Assembly (NCBI GenBank): GCA_023101885.1
Contig: JALPQD010000248.1
Coordinates: 707,423 to 771,422, forward strand
DNA length: 64,000 bases
Source: Typhlomys cinereus
Taxonomy: Eukaryota > Chordata > Mammalia > Rodentia > Platacanthomyidae
Reading direction: 5' to 3'
The position numbers and the translations under genes were made by a program. Within the stretch, counting starts at the first letter, position 1. Every line of letters starts with the position of its first letter. The notes beneath the pieces are model-generated. The model had not been told where the DNA came from, searched no databases, and saw nothing but the letters and a program-made list of their open reading frames with translations. This document shows positions 1 through 11,744 of the stretch, piece after piece.

Positions 1-1332
1 CCAGATGTCAGCCTAGAGACGCTCCTTCACCAAGGCCATATCTATAATGAAATCACTAATGAAAACTTCCACATGCACTTCTCTTCTTCAAGTATGAAAC
101 AAATATTGGGGGTGTCTGACAAAACTCATGCAGACTAAAAATATCACCTGTGCAGTGATAGCTACTAACATTTTAAACAATTAAGAAAAATTGTTCTTGT
201 ATTGCATAATGAAAGATTTTCCTTCTTTATTTTTTTCACAGACATCCATTTATTTCATGGTCATTAGTATGATTTCTCTAAAAAAAAACGCTCACCAAGA
301 TTTCTGAGAGGATCTCCTCTCGGCAGTTGTAGTACTCATGTTTCTCTGGAGGAGCAGAACTGATAGAATGAATATATAAAAGGGGAATTTATTAGATTGG
401 CTTACAAGATATAGTCTAGGTCTCTTTCATTCTCCAAATGTCACCTTTCCTGATGCATGTCTTGCTTTTACATTCCCTCAGTTTCCCCCAGCACCATTTC
501 TGCTAAGCCACAAGAATCTATCTGGTGCAGAGTCCTTTGGTTTCCCCTATTTTCTATGCTGGTGCCCAATTATCTCAATTTTATTTTCTTTCTCTGTGTA
601 TACTGGTTATTCTTGAAAACAAAAACACTATCAGCCTTTGAGTTTTCCATCATGTAATAAATTTTAATAATTTTGATACTTATTTCAGTATTTATCCTCA
701 AGATAAAAAAGCAAATCAATATTGTATATATTAATATACATATATATTCATTGGAGAAGTATTGGACACATATTCACAAAATTTAAAATTCAAAGAATTT
801 CTATGTTTAATTTGTACTCATATATAAAAGAGCAATATATAATTAGCATGAATATATATTTTTCCTTAAAAATTTAGTCCAGATGGCATGACTCATCTCA
901 AGTAAAGATGAAAAAGGGTTTTCAGCTAAACACTATCAAAACATGAAATGGTGACTGAGAACTACCATCTTTGAAACACCTTCCATTTTCTTTTGATCTA
1001 TGGAATTTCTGTAATGATATGAGAACTTGCTGAGTGAAGCAAAGTAATCAGATAATAATAAACTTATTCCCTTAAGAGTAGGTAGTGAGATGCAGACTAC
1101 AGGCAAGTATTCCCGATGTGGTTAATATTGTTGCATATTTTCCTTGTCTCTCTGCAACCGTCCAACTGGATGAAACCCCATCTCTTCAAAGGGGTACACT
1201 GCTACATGTAATAATATGTGGTTTATTTGATTTTTTCCTGCATCCTCTTAATCTTGACATTGCTTTTTTAAAACTATCTCTTAGATGCTCCATCCTTACC
1301 CTATACTCAACTTATGATAAGCTTTTGCAAAT
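1..1332. other. AT-rich non-coding DNA, nothing recognised
   Basis: No coding region, repeat family or RNA gene is recognised here. The sequence is AT-rich, with short A/T runs and a TATA-rich patch near 720-850. Open frames of 60-106 codons lack protein-like composition, and one runs into the downstream TG microsatellite. Confidence 0.6.
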
Positions 1333-1368
1333 ATGTGTATGTGTGTGTGTGTGTGTGTGTGTGTTTGT

Positions 1369-1400
<32 letters not shown>
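1333..1400. repeat. (TG)n microsatellite
   Basis: An almost pure TG dinucleotide tract with a few TA or TT interruptions. The following 80 bases contain a weak match to the inverted tRNA-like head of the SINEs seen elsewhere in the window (CTTAACC...CAGACCACT). The tract may therefore be the tail of a decayed minus-strand SINE ending near 1480, but that part is too degraded to call. Confidence 0.9.
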
Positions 1401-1569
1401 TATAATAGTTGAACTTTGCAAATTGACAGGACCTGGGATTAGCTAACTTCTTAACCATCAGACCACTTGAGGAAGTTGTGTAGACTGACATATTTGAAAT
1501 GAAATGGTCAATCCTAGATGTGGTTGGTACCTTCCAGCAAATATTATAAAAGGAAGAGTGAAAAACATT

Positions 1570-1614
1570 TCTCTCTCTCGCTCTCTCTCTCTTCTCTCTC
1601 TCTCTCTCTCTCTC
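1570..1614. repeat. (CT)n microsatellite
   Basis: A CT dinucleotide tract with two interruptions. The open frames on both strands here are products of the repeat (Ser-Leu or Arg-Glu dipeptides) and are not genes. Confidence 0.9.
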
Positions 1615-1839
1615 ATAATAACTCAGCTTCATTATCTCTCCAAGCATCCTTTGACCTTCAGTACTGCAATGGGAAAGACAGACTGGAATGGATATGAGTA
1701 GAACACATTCTATACACAAATGAAGATGTCGCAAGGAAGCAATTTATTTTATTTGATGAATGCGTACAAATAATTTTGTTTCTTTGATTGTGGCTATAAG
1801 AAGCAAGTTCTTTTCATCACCTTAATACCATTAAATTTG

Positions 1840-1935
1840 AAAGGTGCTGTGACTCACATTCTAAGTACTCAGGCACCTGCCATCAAAGGCAGGCCAGATG
1901 AAGTTCAGTGAGACATCCAGAAAAGAAAAAAAAAA
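1840..1935 (+). repeat. decayed B1-like (7SL-derived) SINE
   Basis: The order of segments follows B1: a GTGACTCACATTCTAAGTACTCAGG block resembling the 'cacgcctttaatcccagcactcagg' region, then an AGGCAGGCCAGATGAAGTTC block, then GTGAGACATCCAGAAAAG, ending in an A-rich run. Many substitutions mark an old copy. No target-site duplication was found. Confidence 0.35.
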
Positions 1936-2095
1936 AAGAGAGATGACAATATGAGGGAGACTATGATGGAAGAAGGGAAGAAGAAGGTTTGTAATGGAAA
2001 AGAGAGGGGAGAATAAGATTAGTGGAATAAGAGGTAAAAATAATGTCAATTTATTGTATTTATGTATGAAATTCTAAAAAATAAAACCAGGAAAA
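1936..2095 (+). mobile_element. old L1 3'-end fragment
   Basis: A G/A-rich tract of about 110 bases is followed by TATTTATGTATGAAATTC and an AATAAA-rich tail. This is the arrangement of the ends of old rodent L1 3' UTRs (polypurine tract, short 'tgtatgaaatt' motif, A-rich tail). No coding part remains. Confidence 0.4.
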
Positions 2096-5000
2096 ATAAA
2101 ATGGGTTGGTAGACGCTTACTTGTGGTGCTGAGATCCTTCGCCGAGTAAAGGATGATTCTGTGTTGGTGGATATGAAGACACCACCTTAGAGATGCACAG
2201 GCTTCTCATTATTCCCCTAGAACTACAGAGAAACATCTTACTAGAACATTGTTGCCTATTCACCACATATGGAAAATTGACATCCTTAATCACAGATGCA
2301 AATGAAAGATACGCCTGCCCCAAAGCAAATTCAAGCATCCTACGTTATATTGCCTTTCCTCTTCTTTTTTTTTCTGAACTATTCCCTTGCTTCTAAACTC
2401 CGGCAAAAGTGCTTCTATCTCTTGGCTCGCTTTTCTTTGTCCTGGGTTCATCTTCTCAAGTAACATTGAGTAACCTTTTCCTTTCTTAAGTTTGCCCCTC
2501 AGAAACAACACTTCAGAGAATAGTTGCTTGACTTTTATCATTAAATGGCACCTATATAAAGGTTCTCTTAGGCCTTCTACCATAAATTATTTTTCTTTGC
2601 AAAAACACAATACAATAAAGTAAACAAGAATTGCTTTACTTTATGTCGTAGGACATTTTTCTTCAGCTACTTTGCTGCAATGGTCTTATACACTTTTTTT
2701 GCTTTGGTCTTAGTGTCTTTTAAAATGTGTGCCACGTAAAAATGATCAATAAATATTTGCCTAGTAATTAATCATATCCTCTATACACATGCGAGCCAAA
2801 GCTGTGTTTGATCTTCCTATAGGTTGGGTTTTTGCTTTTATGTGAAGACTTATGTAAGCATCTGTTATATGTGCCTGTTTGCTTTCGAATATACTAGCCA
2901 AAATTCTATTTAAAAAAGTAATAAATCTAGAATGTCTTAAAATTGAACAGTATTTAATGAAAACTTTCATTATATTCCAGCTTTAAATAGCTTTTCTAGT
3001 TATGTACAATTTCTTCTTTCCAAAATTCCTGGCCCTGGGGTAAAATATTTGGTTAATATTTTAAGACCAAACTTTTTTAATTATTGATAAAGAATCCCTA
3101 TTTTAAATTGTATTTAGAATTCAATTTTCTTTTCTGTTTCTGCCTTTTCTTTTAATGTGAATGTTCCTATAACTTCATTTTGCTGCATATTATCATAGCC
3201 TATATATTCTATTTTGTTTACAGTACCATCATGTTTCTCCTAAAAAAAAAGTTTCCTCCTTCACAAGTTCACTTTCTAAAGATGTTTCATAATTTTGCTT
3301 CCACCTCACATTTTATATAAAGTTAATAAAATTAGATATCTTAACATAGATCTGGCAACTTTAAACACATACATGTGAATATACAATGTATTATTTTCAA
3401 AAGTTGTGTTTAATATTTCATCCTCCCATGGTTCTGAATATTGTAATAGTGTTTCTATAGTGCAGCATTTTATCAATCCTTGTCATCACCTTCCTGTGTT
3501 TTCCTTATAAAATTCACTTTTGATAAAAATCAGTGTCTTCTTATATTGTCAGCTAGATCCGGTAGGCTACAAGAAGACACTATGTTTCTGCCGATTTTAC
3601 TTGAATGCTCCATGTAGAGACATGAGCACAATTTCTCACATCACTTTCTTGGTTTTGGAATGGAAGTAGGACATCATGCTCAAAGGAAGCTTATCTAGTA
3701 ACAAGGGAACAAAGTAACACTGACTCTATGCATAGATTCTGTAGTGATTCTTTACCCTGGACAAAGGGAAAGCTTGTGTTTGAGAAAGTAGCCAATGACT
3801 AAGATTTGAAATCTATTGCAATTCAAGGGGTAAAATTCTAGGGATAGTTTACTGTAACTAGTTTAGTATTACTTTTCAGCTTTTACACTAGGGGTAAAAT
3901 AGGGAATTTGGTTGAGTCGAAAGCCCTCCATTGTGAACCATTCACTCTCATCTGGCTCAGCAGTGTCTGAGTAAGAGAACAACAGAAAATTCCAAAAGCA
4001 TCATCTAAGCAAGCAGACAGAGGAAGGAGAGATTTCATTAAGTGGATATTTTGCAACCATTGTATGTAGCATAGTACATAAGTATGTCTATATGCTAATT
4101 AATTCATGCCATTCTCATCCTAAAAATCCATAAAAAAATCTATGACTTCAGCACCATACTTGGAAAAAAGAAGCAGATTACATAAGGAGATATGCTAGTA
4201 GGAGCCTTCATACATCTTCAAAATTATTCAGGTGACTCAATCCTGACTTGTAAGGACAATAAGTCACTTTGGCCTTTCAGTTGTAATCCATGTCTCCATA
4301 TCTATATTTTTTTTCTTTCCTCAAATCCTCTAAGTTGATAATAAACTCTGACAGTAAAGAAATGCAATATGTTCTATTATTTTATTCAAGACGATGGATG
4401 GAATACCTGAAACTCATAATATTACAGAGACATGGAAAAATAGAATCTATATTTTAGGCTATATATTCTGAGAAAAAATGTAATATAAATAGAAATGAAT
4501 TCCATGGTTTTAAAATGAAACACAAGATGGATAAAAATGAACAAAACTCCACATGAAGAGTTATTTTTAAGAAAAAAATCTAGGTCATGTTCAGATACTT
4601 TATCTGATGTCAAATTAGGAATTATGTAGTACATTGTGTACAAAGAAATAGTACATTTGAAAATGTGGTTTATTAGCAATCAAACCCTGTAGAGATTCCT
4701 TTTGTAACTCAGATGCAAAATCCAGATAAGGCTATGGAAAAGCACCACTGAACTTAAAAATCAAAAATTCCATGAACTTCCAAATAAAATTTGAGACAGA
4801 TTAAACAATGGGAATGTGAATATGAGATTGAACAAAACTATATGTGAAGTGATGATGCAGCTGAACTTTCCCCAAGCAGAATCTATGACGAAGTGGTACC
4901 CCACTTTCACTTTAACGATAAAAAAAACTCATCTAATTTTCTAATAAGTTCCTTACGACCACAAATGGGCTAAAATGACATTGTAGATGTCCATAAGGTA

Positions 5001-5521
5001 CTTATGAAACAAGATATCACAATACTCACATTATATAATCCTTCCTCCAGGAATCTTGTGGACAGAAGGCCCAGGGAAGGTATGCAAATGCTTGGTTTAA
5101 GAAAGGAAGGGAGGAAATTAACTGTTTCAACAAAAGCAAAGGAGTTTAACAAAACACATAGAAATTTGATGGCCCAAGGGTTTAAAAGCATTGCCCACCT
5201 CAATATACTTAAGTATAGTGTTTTCATAGATCTAAGACTGACTGGGAATTCAGAGAACTTTGGGCATGTCAGAGGCCAGCAGGTCTGGCTGAACAAACAG
5301 AAAATTGGACAAGTTCTGAGGTCATTCTTCTTGAAAGAGGCTGCCAAATTTAAACAAAGACAAAGAAATTAGCACAGTGTTGTAACAGGAGTAAGAAAAA
5401 TCCAAGAAAGATTCACACTTGATTAAACCAACTTGAGTCTCATGTAAACTACCTGAAAACAAAAATATAGTACACATTTTCCGTGCTACATTAATATTTA
5501 TCTCAATTTCAAGCAACACAT
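2096..5521. other. unique AT-rich DNA, nothing recognised
   Basis: I find no gene or confident repeat. A 122-codon open frame at 5004-5372 (+), overlapped by a 125-codon frame on the other strand, matches no family I know. It lacks domain-like motifs and splice or promoter context, so I treat it as chance. Confidence 0.5.
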
Positions 5522-5590
5522 ACAGACAGATACACAGACAGACAGACACACACACACACACACAAACAAATAAACACATACACACAGATA
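5522..5590. repeat. (CA/CAGA)n microsatellite
   Basis: A mixed ACAG and CA tract with a pure CA core near 5545-5562, followed by imperfect ACACA units. It may be the remnant of a SINE tail, but no SINE head is visible on either side. Confidence 0.8.
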
Positions 5591-6876
5591 CATCTAACTC
5601 AAAACAAGGGACAAGTTAATCCCAATTATATCCCAGCTGTGTTTCAGATCTAGTCCTATCAGGCAACAATATTTTAATAACATTTAACATGATTAAAATT
5701 CCGTGGAAAGTTTACCCAGCAAACATAAATTGGTAAAATTACTTCACATGAGTGAAGAATGTGTGAAGAAACAGTTAAATGAATTCATAGAGGAAAAAAA
5801 TTCTGAAAGCCAAGATCAGGAATTCCTTTGGCAAGCAAATGCATCAAAAGGTTGGAAGTCATTTCTTCATTTTTGTGATTATAATAGTATATTGTCTGGC
5901 CAATGAATGATCATTTCCATGGCAGTTTGTCCTAGGTAACTGCTGTGCTATTCCAAGCTATTCCAAGCTATTATACCATTATATATTCTACATATATATG
6001 TATGAGAGCGAGTTCCCCTGTCAGCTTTAGAAGTATTATTTAATTATAGTATTTCTATTTTCCCCTAAACTTCATGCCATATCATTGTTTTATGTATGTC
6101 CAAATCAAATTCAAATAGTTCCATTATCCTTCTGATTTTTGTTCCAAACTGAGCATGTGGTGCTTTTTCCTGAGTTAAAACCAAATGGGTGCTCAATGAA
6201 CAAAGCACCACAGATAAACTTGCTAGGGAACAAGGATATGGTTATATTAGTTGTACAATGAATCTTTAACTATGACCTTATCATGGAAATTAAACTATTT
6301 CCATGAAATGGGAAACATAACACTAGAAATCAAATAGTTTATTGCTAATATTATTTTATGGCATTTAATTTCATATATATTCAAAGTTCATCTAATGGAG
6401 TCATCTCATGCTATCTCACATTCTCCTGAGGAGAATCTTTCACTAAAATCATTCTCACATTCACTAAAATCATTCTGGTATCAGCATTGGTTTTCAGTCT
6501 ACACCAGAGAATATGCAAATTGTGAATGTGTGTTTCAAATTTATGTACAAACCTTCCTCTATCTGTATGTTCATCTCTGTCCCAAGATTTTAAAAATACT
6601 GTGATGTTATTTTACTTGAAATATACATTCCTTTATGTGGCAAGTCTTCTGTGCTTATGATTCATCAATTTGCTATGTTCACAGTGCCCTAAAGATCTTC
6701 AGTGTTGTGTATATAATTATATATTTGTTATAATCTGAATGTTGTAATTTATCATCCTTCTTTTCAGATACAGAATTATGTATTCCTTTTGGTCCAACTC
6801 ATGAAGATGATGGTTATGTCTCGTATGCCACTTATGAAAGTTTCTTTTGCAAAATTACATTTGTTTATAGATTTCT
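5591..6876. other. AT-rich DNA with small local duplications
   Basis: No gene recognised. A short direct duplication lies at about 6438-6477 (TCACTAAAATCATTCT twice, about 20 bases apart), and TATTCCAAGC is doubled near 5950. The 67- and 69-codon frames here have no recognisable homology. Confidence 0.5.
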
Positions 6877-6931
6877 TATTTTTAAATTAATTTATTTATT
6901 TCTGTTCATACAAACTTAATAGGTACACCGG

Positions 6932-7022
6932 TCCCCTCCCTCCCTCCACCCCTCCCTGGATCCCCTAGTTCCCTCCCCCCTTTTCCCCTTCCTTACCCCC
7001 CTCTCCCTCTCTATCTCCCAGT
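6932..7022 (-). other. L1 3' UTR polypurine (G-rich) tract
   Basis: On the minus strand this part of the L1 3' UTR is almost entirely G and A with many GGG runs. It is the conserved polypurine tract typical of mammalian L1 3' UTRs, whose G runs can in principle form a quadruplex. Equivalent tracts occur in the L1 3' ends at 35558, 38221, 43307, 61150, 62425 and 63040. Confidence 0.8.
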
Positions 7023-7918
7023 GCCTCCTCCCCCTGATCCCTGGAGCATCCTTTAATGTGTATGTCAAATTTTCCCCTGGGCTCTCCTCTCTGATGAGGT
7101 GTAAGGACTCAGTGGCATTTCCTAGAACTCTTTCTTGTGTTCCCCTTAAGTATAGGAAGACTATTGTGGCTGTTAATCCTTTGCTTCTAAGGATCCCAGT
7201 GCCTTTAGTCCATGCTAGACTTTGAGGAGTCAATAATGTGTTGGTCATTGCACAGGTCATGCAAAGTCCTATTATGATTGCTTCGGCCCTAACTTATGTG
7301 GATGATCTTGCATATCATTACTTCTACCCATCCTTGTGGTATTACAATCTTACTGCCCGCAAAATTTCCTGAGCTTCAGGATGGGGAGATATTAGATTGG
7401 CCTAATTCCAGGTGGTTGATATAGTCTCTGATTTTCTGAATTATGGTTTGTTGATTTCTTTTCCAGTTTTGCTGCTCCTACACCACCCTTGGCTCCATCC
7501 TGATGAGTACTGGATGTCACCACCTGGCCAGAGATAAAAACCTGTTAAAATAGAGTCCTATTATAAGAGTATATTCAAAGGTAGATGGAATAAAAGTAGG
7601 AGACCACGTGAGGGGGGTCAGCCTCCCATTTGCACAATGGTTAGTTTCTATCTGGCAGCCTATATGCCCTCCCCTTCTGGTGATATCATACCCCATCAGT
7701 TGCAAATGATCAGGAAGGAAAGATTGTGAACTTAACCAGATGTCTCATTGCTTACTTGCAGTCTTGATGGTGGCCTATTTTCTCTGCTGTAACATGGTCC
7801 CCTCTCTCCTTGTTACTGGTGTGACCCTCCTTCCCCTTCCTTCCTGTTTATAATCTTTACAATTACTGTGAGTATTACAGAGATTTATCTTTAAGCATGT
7901 CTGGAAGTGAGTTTGGTA

Positions 7919-10900
7919 CTAGGATCCACCTATTTGGGAGTAAATACAGTGCTTAATTTTCTGTGTCTGGGATACTTCACTCAATATAATTGTTTCTAAT
8001 TCCATTATTTCCCCAAAAAATTCATTAATTTATCATTTTTGAGGGCTGAATAGTATTCCATTGTATAAATTTACCACATTTTCCTTATCCACTTGTCAAC
8101 TGTTGGACATTTGGGTTGATTCCATGACTTTACTTTGTAAAAAGTGCTGCTATGAACATGGTCCTGCTTGTGCTATCGAGGTGAATTTTTGCTGTTTGGG
8201 GGGTTATTCCCAAAAGTGGAATAGCTGGGTTATATGGCATTTCAATCTTTAATTTCTTTAAGAATCTCCAGATGGCTCGCCAGAGTGGCTGTATGAGCCT
8301 GCATTCCCACCAGCAATGCAGGAGAGTTCCCCTTTCTCCACATCCTCTCTAGCATTTGGTGTTGTTTGTATTGTGGATATTTGCCATCCTGATGGGTGTG
8401 AAATGATATCATAGGGAGATTTTGATCTGCATTTTCCTGATGGCTAAGGATGTGGAACATTTTTTAAGATATTTGTTAGACATTTTAATTTTGTCCCAGG
8501 TAAAGTTTCTTTTAAGTTCCAAGGCCCATTTTTTAATTGGGCCATTGGTTTCCTTGGTGTTTAGTTTTCTAAGTTCTTTGTGCACTCTGGATAATAGAGC
8601 TTTATCAGATATGTGGTTAGTGAGGTTGGAGAGGTGGCTCAGGAGTTAAGCCTCTGCCTTGCAGGCGGAAGGTCCTATGTTCGGATCCTAGACCCCACGT
8701 ATAGACACTGGACTGAAGCGGGGGCGGCCTGCGATTCTGGTCCTGGTGGGGCGGAGCCTGTGAATCGAGGGGGCAGAGTAAACAAGGAGGAGGTGGAGGT
8801 GTCCATGGTGGTTCCGGAATTCGTCGTCCGTAGTTCTACACACATGCACATACATATACACACGCACACATGCACAATTGAATAATAATAAAAAAAGATA
8901 TGTAGTTAGTGAAGATTTTCTCCCATTCTGTGGGTTGCCTTTTTATTCAAGTTATAATCTCTTCATCTGAGCAGAAGCTCTTTAATTTCACAAGATCCCA
9001 TTTGTTGAGAGTTGATTGTAGTGACTGTGCTACTGGATATCCGTTTAGGAACTGTTGGCCTAGCTCAATCAGCTCGAGGGAGTTCCCTACCCTTTCAACT
9101 ATACTTTTTATGGTCTCTGGCCTAATATTGAGGTCCTTGATCCATTTGGAATTAAGTCTTGTACATGGTGACAAGTACAGGTTCAGTTTTAATCTTCTGC
9201 ATGTGGAGATCCAGTTTTGCCAGCACCATTTGTTGAAGATGCTATTCTTTTTCCACTGGAGTTTTTGGGCCCCTTTGTCAAAGATCAAATGGCTGTAGTT
9301 AGTTGTGTGGGCTTATATCTGGGCCTTCAACCCTTATCCATTGATCTGTGTGTCTATTTTGGAGCCAATACCAGGCTGTTTTTATAACTATGGATTTGTA
9401 ATATAGACTAAGGTTCGGTATGGTAATACCTCTGGCAGTGTTTTTGTTATTCAGGATTGTCTTTGCTATCCTGGGTCTTTTGTGCCTCCATATGAATTTT
9501 GAGATTGTTTGGTCAACCTCTTTAAAGAATTGTTTTGGGATTTTAATTGGTATAGCACTGAATCTGTATATTGCCTTTGGTAGGATGGTCATTTTTATGA
9601 TGTTGAGTCTGCCAATCCAGGAACATGGGATGTTTTTCCACCTTCTGGTGTCTTCTGCAATTACTTTCTTTAGGGATTTAAAGTTTTCATTGAAGTAAAG
9701 GTCTCTTACTTCCTTGGTTAGGTGTATGCCAAGGTATTTCATTTTTTTAGGGGCTACATTAAACGGGATTGTTTCTCTCAGGGCTTTTTCACTTCTTTCA
9801 TTCTGGGCATATAGGAAGGCCTCTGATTTTTGTACATTTATTTTGATCCTGCCAACCTACTGAACTTCTGTATTAATTCCAGGAGTTTCCTGGTGGAGTT
9901 TTTGGGATCACTCAGGTACAAGATCATGTCATCCGTAAATAGAGATAACTTGACTTCTTCCTTGCCAATTTGAATCCCTTTTATGTCCCTTTCTTGTCTT
10001 ATGGCCTCAGCTAAGACTTCCAGTACAATACTGAATAGAAGTGGTGAGAGTGGACAGCCTTGTCTAGTTCCTGATAGAGGTGGGAATGCTTCAAGTCTTT
10101 CTCCATTGAGTATAATCCTTGCTGTAGGCTTGTTGTATACCACTTTTATTACATTGATAAAGGTTCCTTCCATACCAACCTTTTCTAGGGTTTTGATCAT
10201 AAGGGGCTGTTGGATCTTATCAAAAGCTTTTTCTGCATCTATTGAGAGTATCGTGTGTTCTTGCATTTTGGACTGGTTTATATGGTGAATTACATTTATA
10301 GATTTGCGTATGTTGAACCAAACTTGTGTGCCTGGGATAAACCCTACTGCAACCACGTGAGTGATCTTTTTGATATGTTTTTGAATCCAATTTGCTAAGA
10401 CTTTACTAAGAATCTTTTCATCTGTGTTCATCAAAGAGATTGGCCTATAGTTTTCTTTTTTAAGTGTATCTTTATTAGGTTTGGGGATTAAGACAATATT
10501 AGCTTCCTAGAAAGAATTTGGTAGTGTTTCTTCCTTTGCTATTTGATGGAACAGTGTAAGGATTATTAGTGTTATTAGCTTCTTAAATGTCTGGTAGAAC
10601 ATTGTGCTGAATCCATCTGGTCCAGGACATTTCTTGGTGGGAAAATTCAAGATTATTTCATTAATTTCCTCATATGTTATAGGACTATTTAAATAATTCA
10701 AAACTACCTGATTCAATTTAGGTAAGTTGTGCTTACTTAGGAATTCATCCATCTCTTTTGTGTTGTCAAATTTCACAGAATATAAGTTTTTGAAATAAGA
10801 CGTTATAATACTCTGAATTTCTTGGGTGTCTGTAGTGATAACTCCATTTTCATTTCTAATTTTGTTAATTTGGGTTTTTTCTCTCTCTTGCTTTTGGTTA

Positions 10901-11744
10901 ATTTAGCTAGGGGTGTATCAATCTTATTGATTTTTTTCAAAAAAACATCTTTTTGACTGGTTGATTCTCTGTATCATTTTCCTTATCTCAATTTTGGATA
11001 TTTCTCCCCTTATTTTGCTAATCTCCTCTCTTCTACTGCTTTTGGGATCTGATTGCTCTAGTGTCTCTAAAGCTTTAAGTTGCATTGTTAAGGTGTTTAA
11101 TTGTGATGTTTCCATTTTTTTGATGTAGGAATTAATAGCTATGAACTTACCTCTTAGGACAGCTTTCAATTGTGTCCCAAAATTTTGGTAAGTTGTATTT
11201 TCATTATCATTCGCTTTCAGGAAATCTTGAATTTCCTTTTTAATTTCTTCCTGAATCCAATTCTCATTCAGCATCATAATGTTAATTTTCCAGGAGTTAG
11301 TGTATTTTCTGTTCTTTTTTGTGTCGTTTGGGGGTTGATTTTTTGCTTTAGATGCTGTAGGGTTTTCTTAATGAATGTGGAGGGGCCCGTATTGGGTGCA
11401 TATATATTCAGTATTGTGAAGTCTTCCTGGTGAATTGTACCTGTAACTAAAATGTAGTATCCATCTGAGTCTCTTATGATTTTTTTTGGTTTGAAGTCCA
11501 CTTTGTCCAATAGCATAATGGTTACTACTGCCTGTTTCTTGGTTCCATTAGCTTGCAGAATTTTGGGCCAGCCTTTTATTTTTAGGATGTGCCTATCTTT
11601 TGTGGTGAGATGAGTTTCCTGAATGCAGCAGATTGATGGGATGTGATTTTTGATCCAAGTTTGTAATCTGTGTCTCTTGATTGATGAGTTAATTCCATTG
11701 ACATTTAATATTATAATGGAGAAATTATTTTTAATTCTCGACAT
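7919..11744 (-). pseudogene. L1 ORF2 remnant (endonuclease - reverse transcriptase)
   Basis: Degenerate L1 ORF2, whose intact protein nicks target DNA and reverse-transcribes L1 and SINE RNA. Reading 5' to 3' on the minus strand: the N-terminal endonuclease begins at 11744 with a recognisable CCIQETHL motif and a YAPNTG segment. The region carrying the later catalytic residues (GDFN, then the SDHS block) is missing, with a junction near 11310-11345. A linker follows (11277-10924), then the RT fingers (PGPDGF, about 10640), the palm with [13 protein letters not shown] (about 10070) and a catalytic box reading FTDD instead of the usual FADD (about 9935). The C-terminal domain (KWCWQNW, about 9225) and a final IGGS-stop at 7921-7919 follow. 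There are stops near 10924 and 10507 and frame changes near 11280, 9850 and 9300. A SINE splits the C-terminal region. Confidence 0.95.
8624..8895 (+). mobile_element. tRNA-headed SINE (GC-rich-body subfamily) nested in L1
   Basis: A SINE with a tRNA-like head: an A-box region around GAGGTGGCTCAGGAGTTAAG and a B-box region GTCCTATGTTCGGATCC. The body is GC-rich (GGGGCGGCCTGCGATTCTGG, GGGCGGAGCCTGTGAATC), followed by a CA-rich tract and an AATAATAATAAAAAA tail. A 17-bp target-site duplication with one mismatch flanks it (8607-8623 and 8896-8912), proving insertion into the older minus-strand L1 ORF2. The head resembles the B2 superfamily, but the body is not mouse B2 or B3. It shares its body with the copies at 39352 and 53531. 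Confidence 0.93.

Noticed and set aside
1085..1734. Open frames over the TG and CT microsatellites
   Set aside because: Their length comes from repeat-encoded Cys-Val, Thr-His or Ser-Leu strings, not from coding sequence.
5004..5372. 122-codon plus-strand open frame and its 125-codon antisense partner
   Set aside because: No recognisable domain, no splice or promoter context, and overlapping open frames on both strands suggest chance in AT-rich DNA.
8624..8700. SINE heads considered as functional tRNA genes
   Set aside because: The A- and B-box-like motifs are embedded in full SINE copies with bodies and A-rich tails, and no cloverleaf with an acceptor stem is evident.
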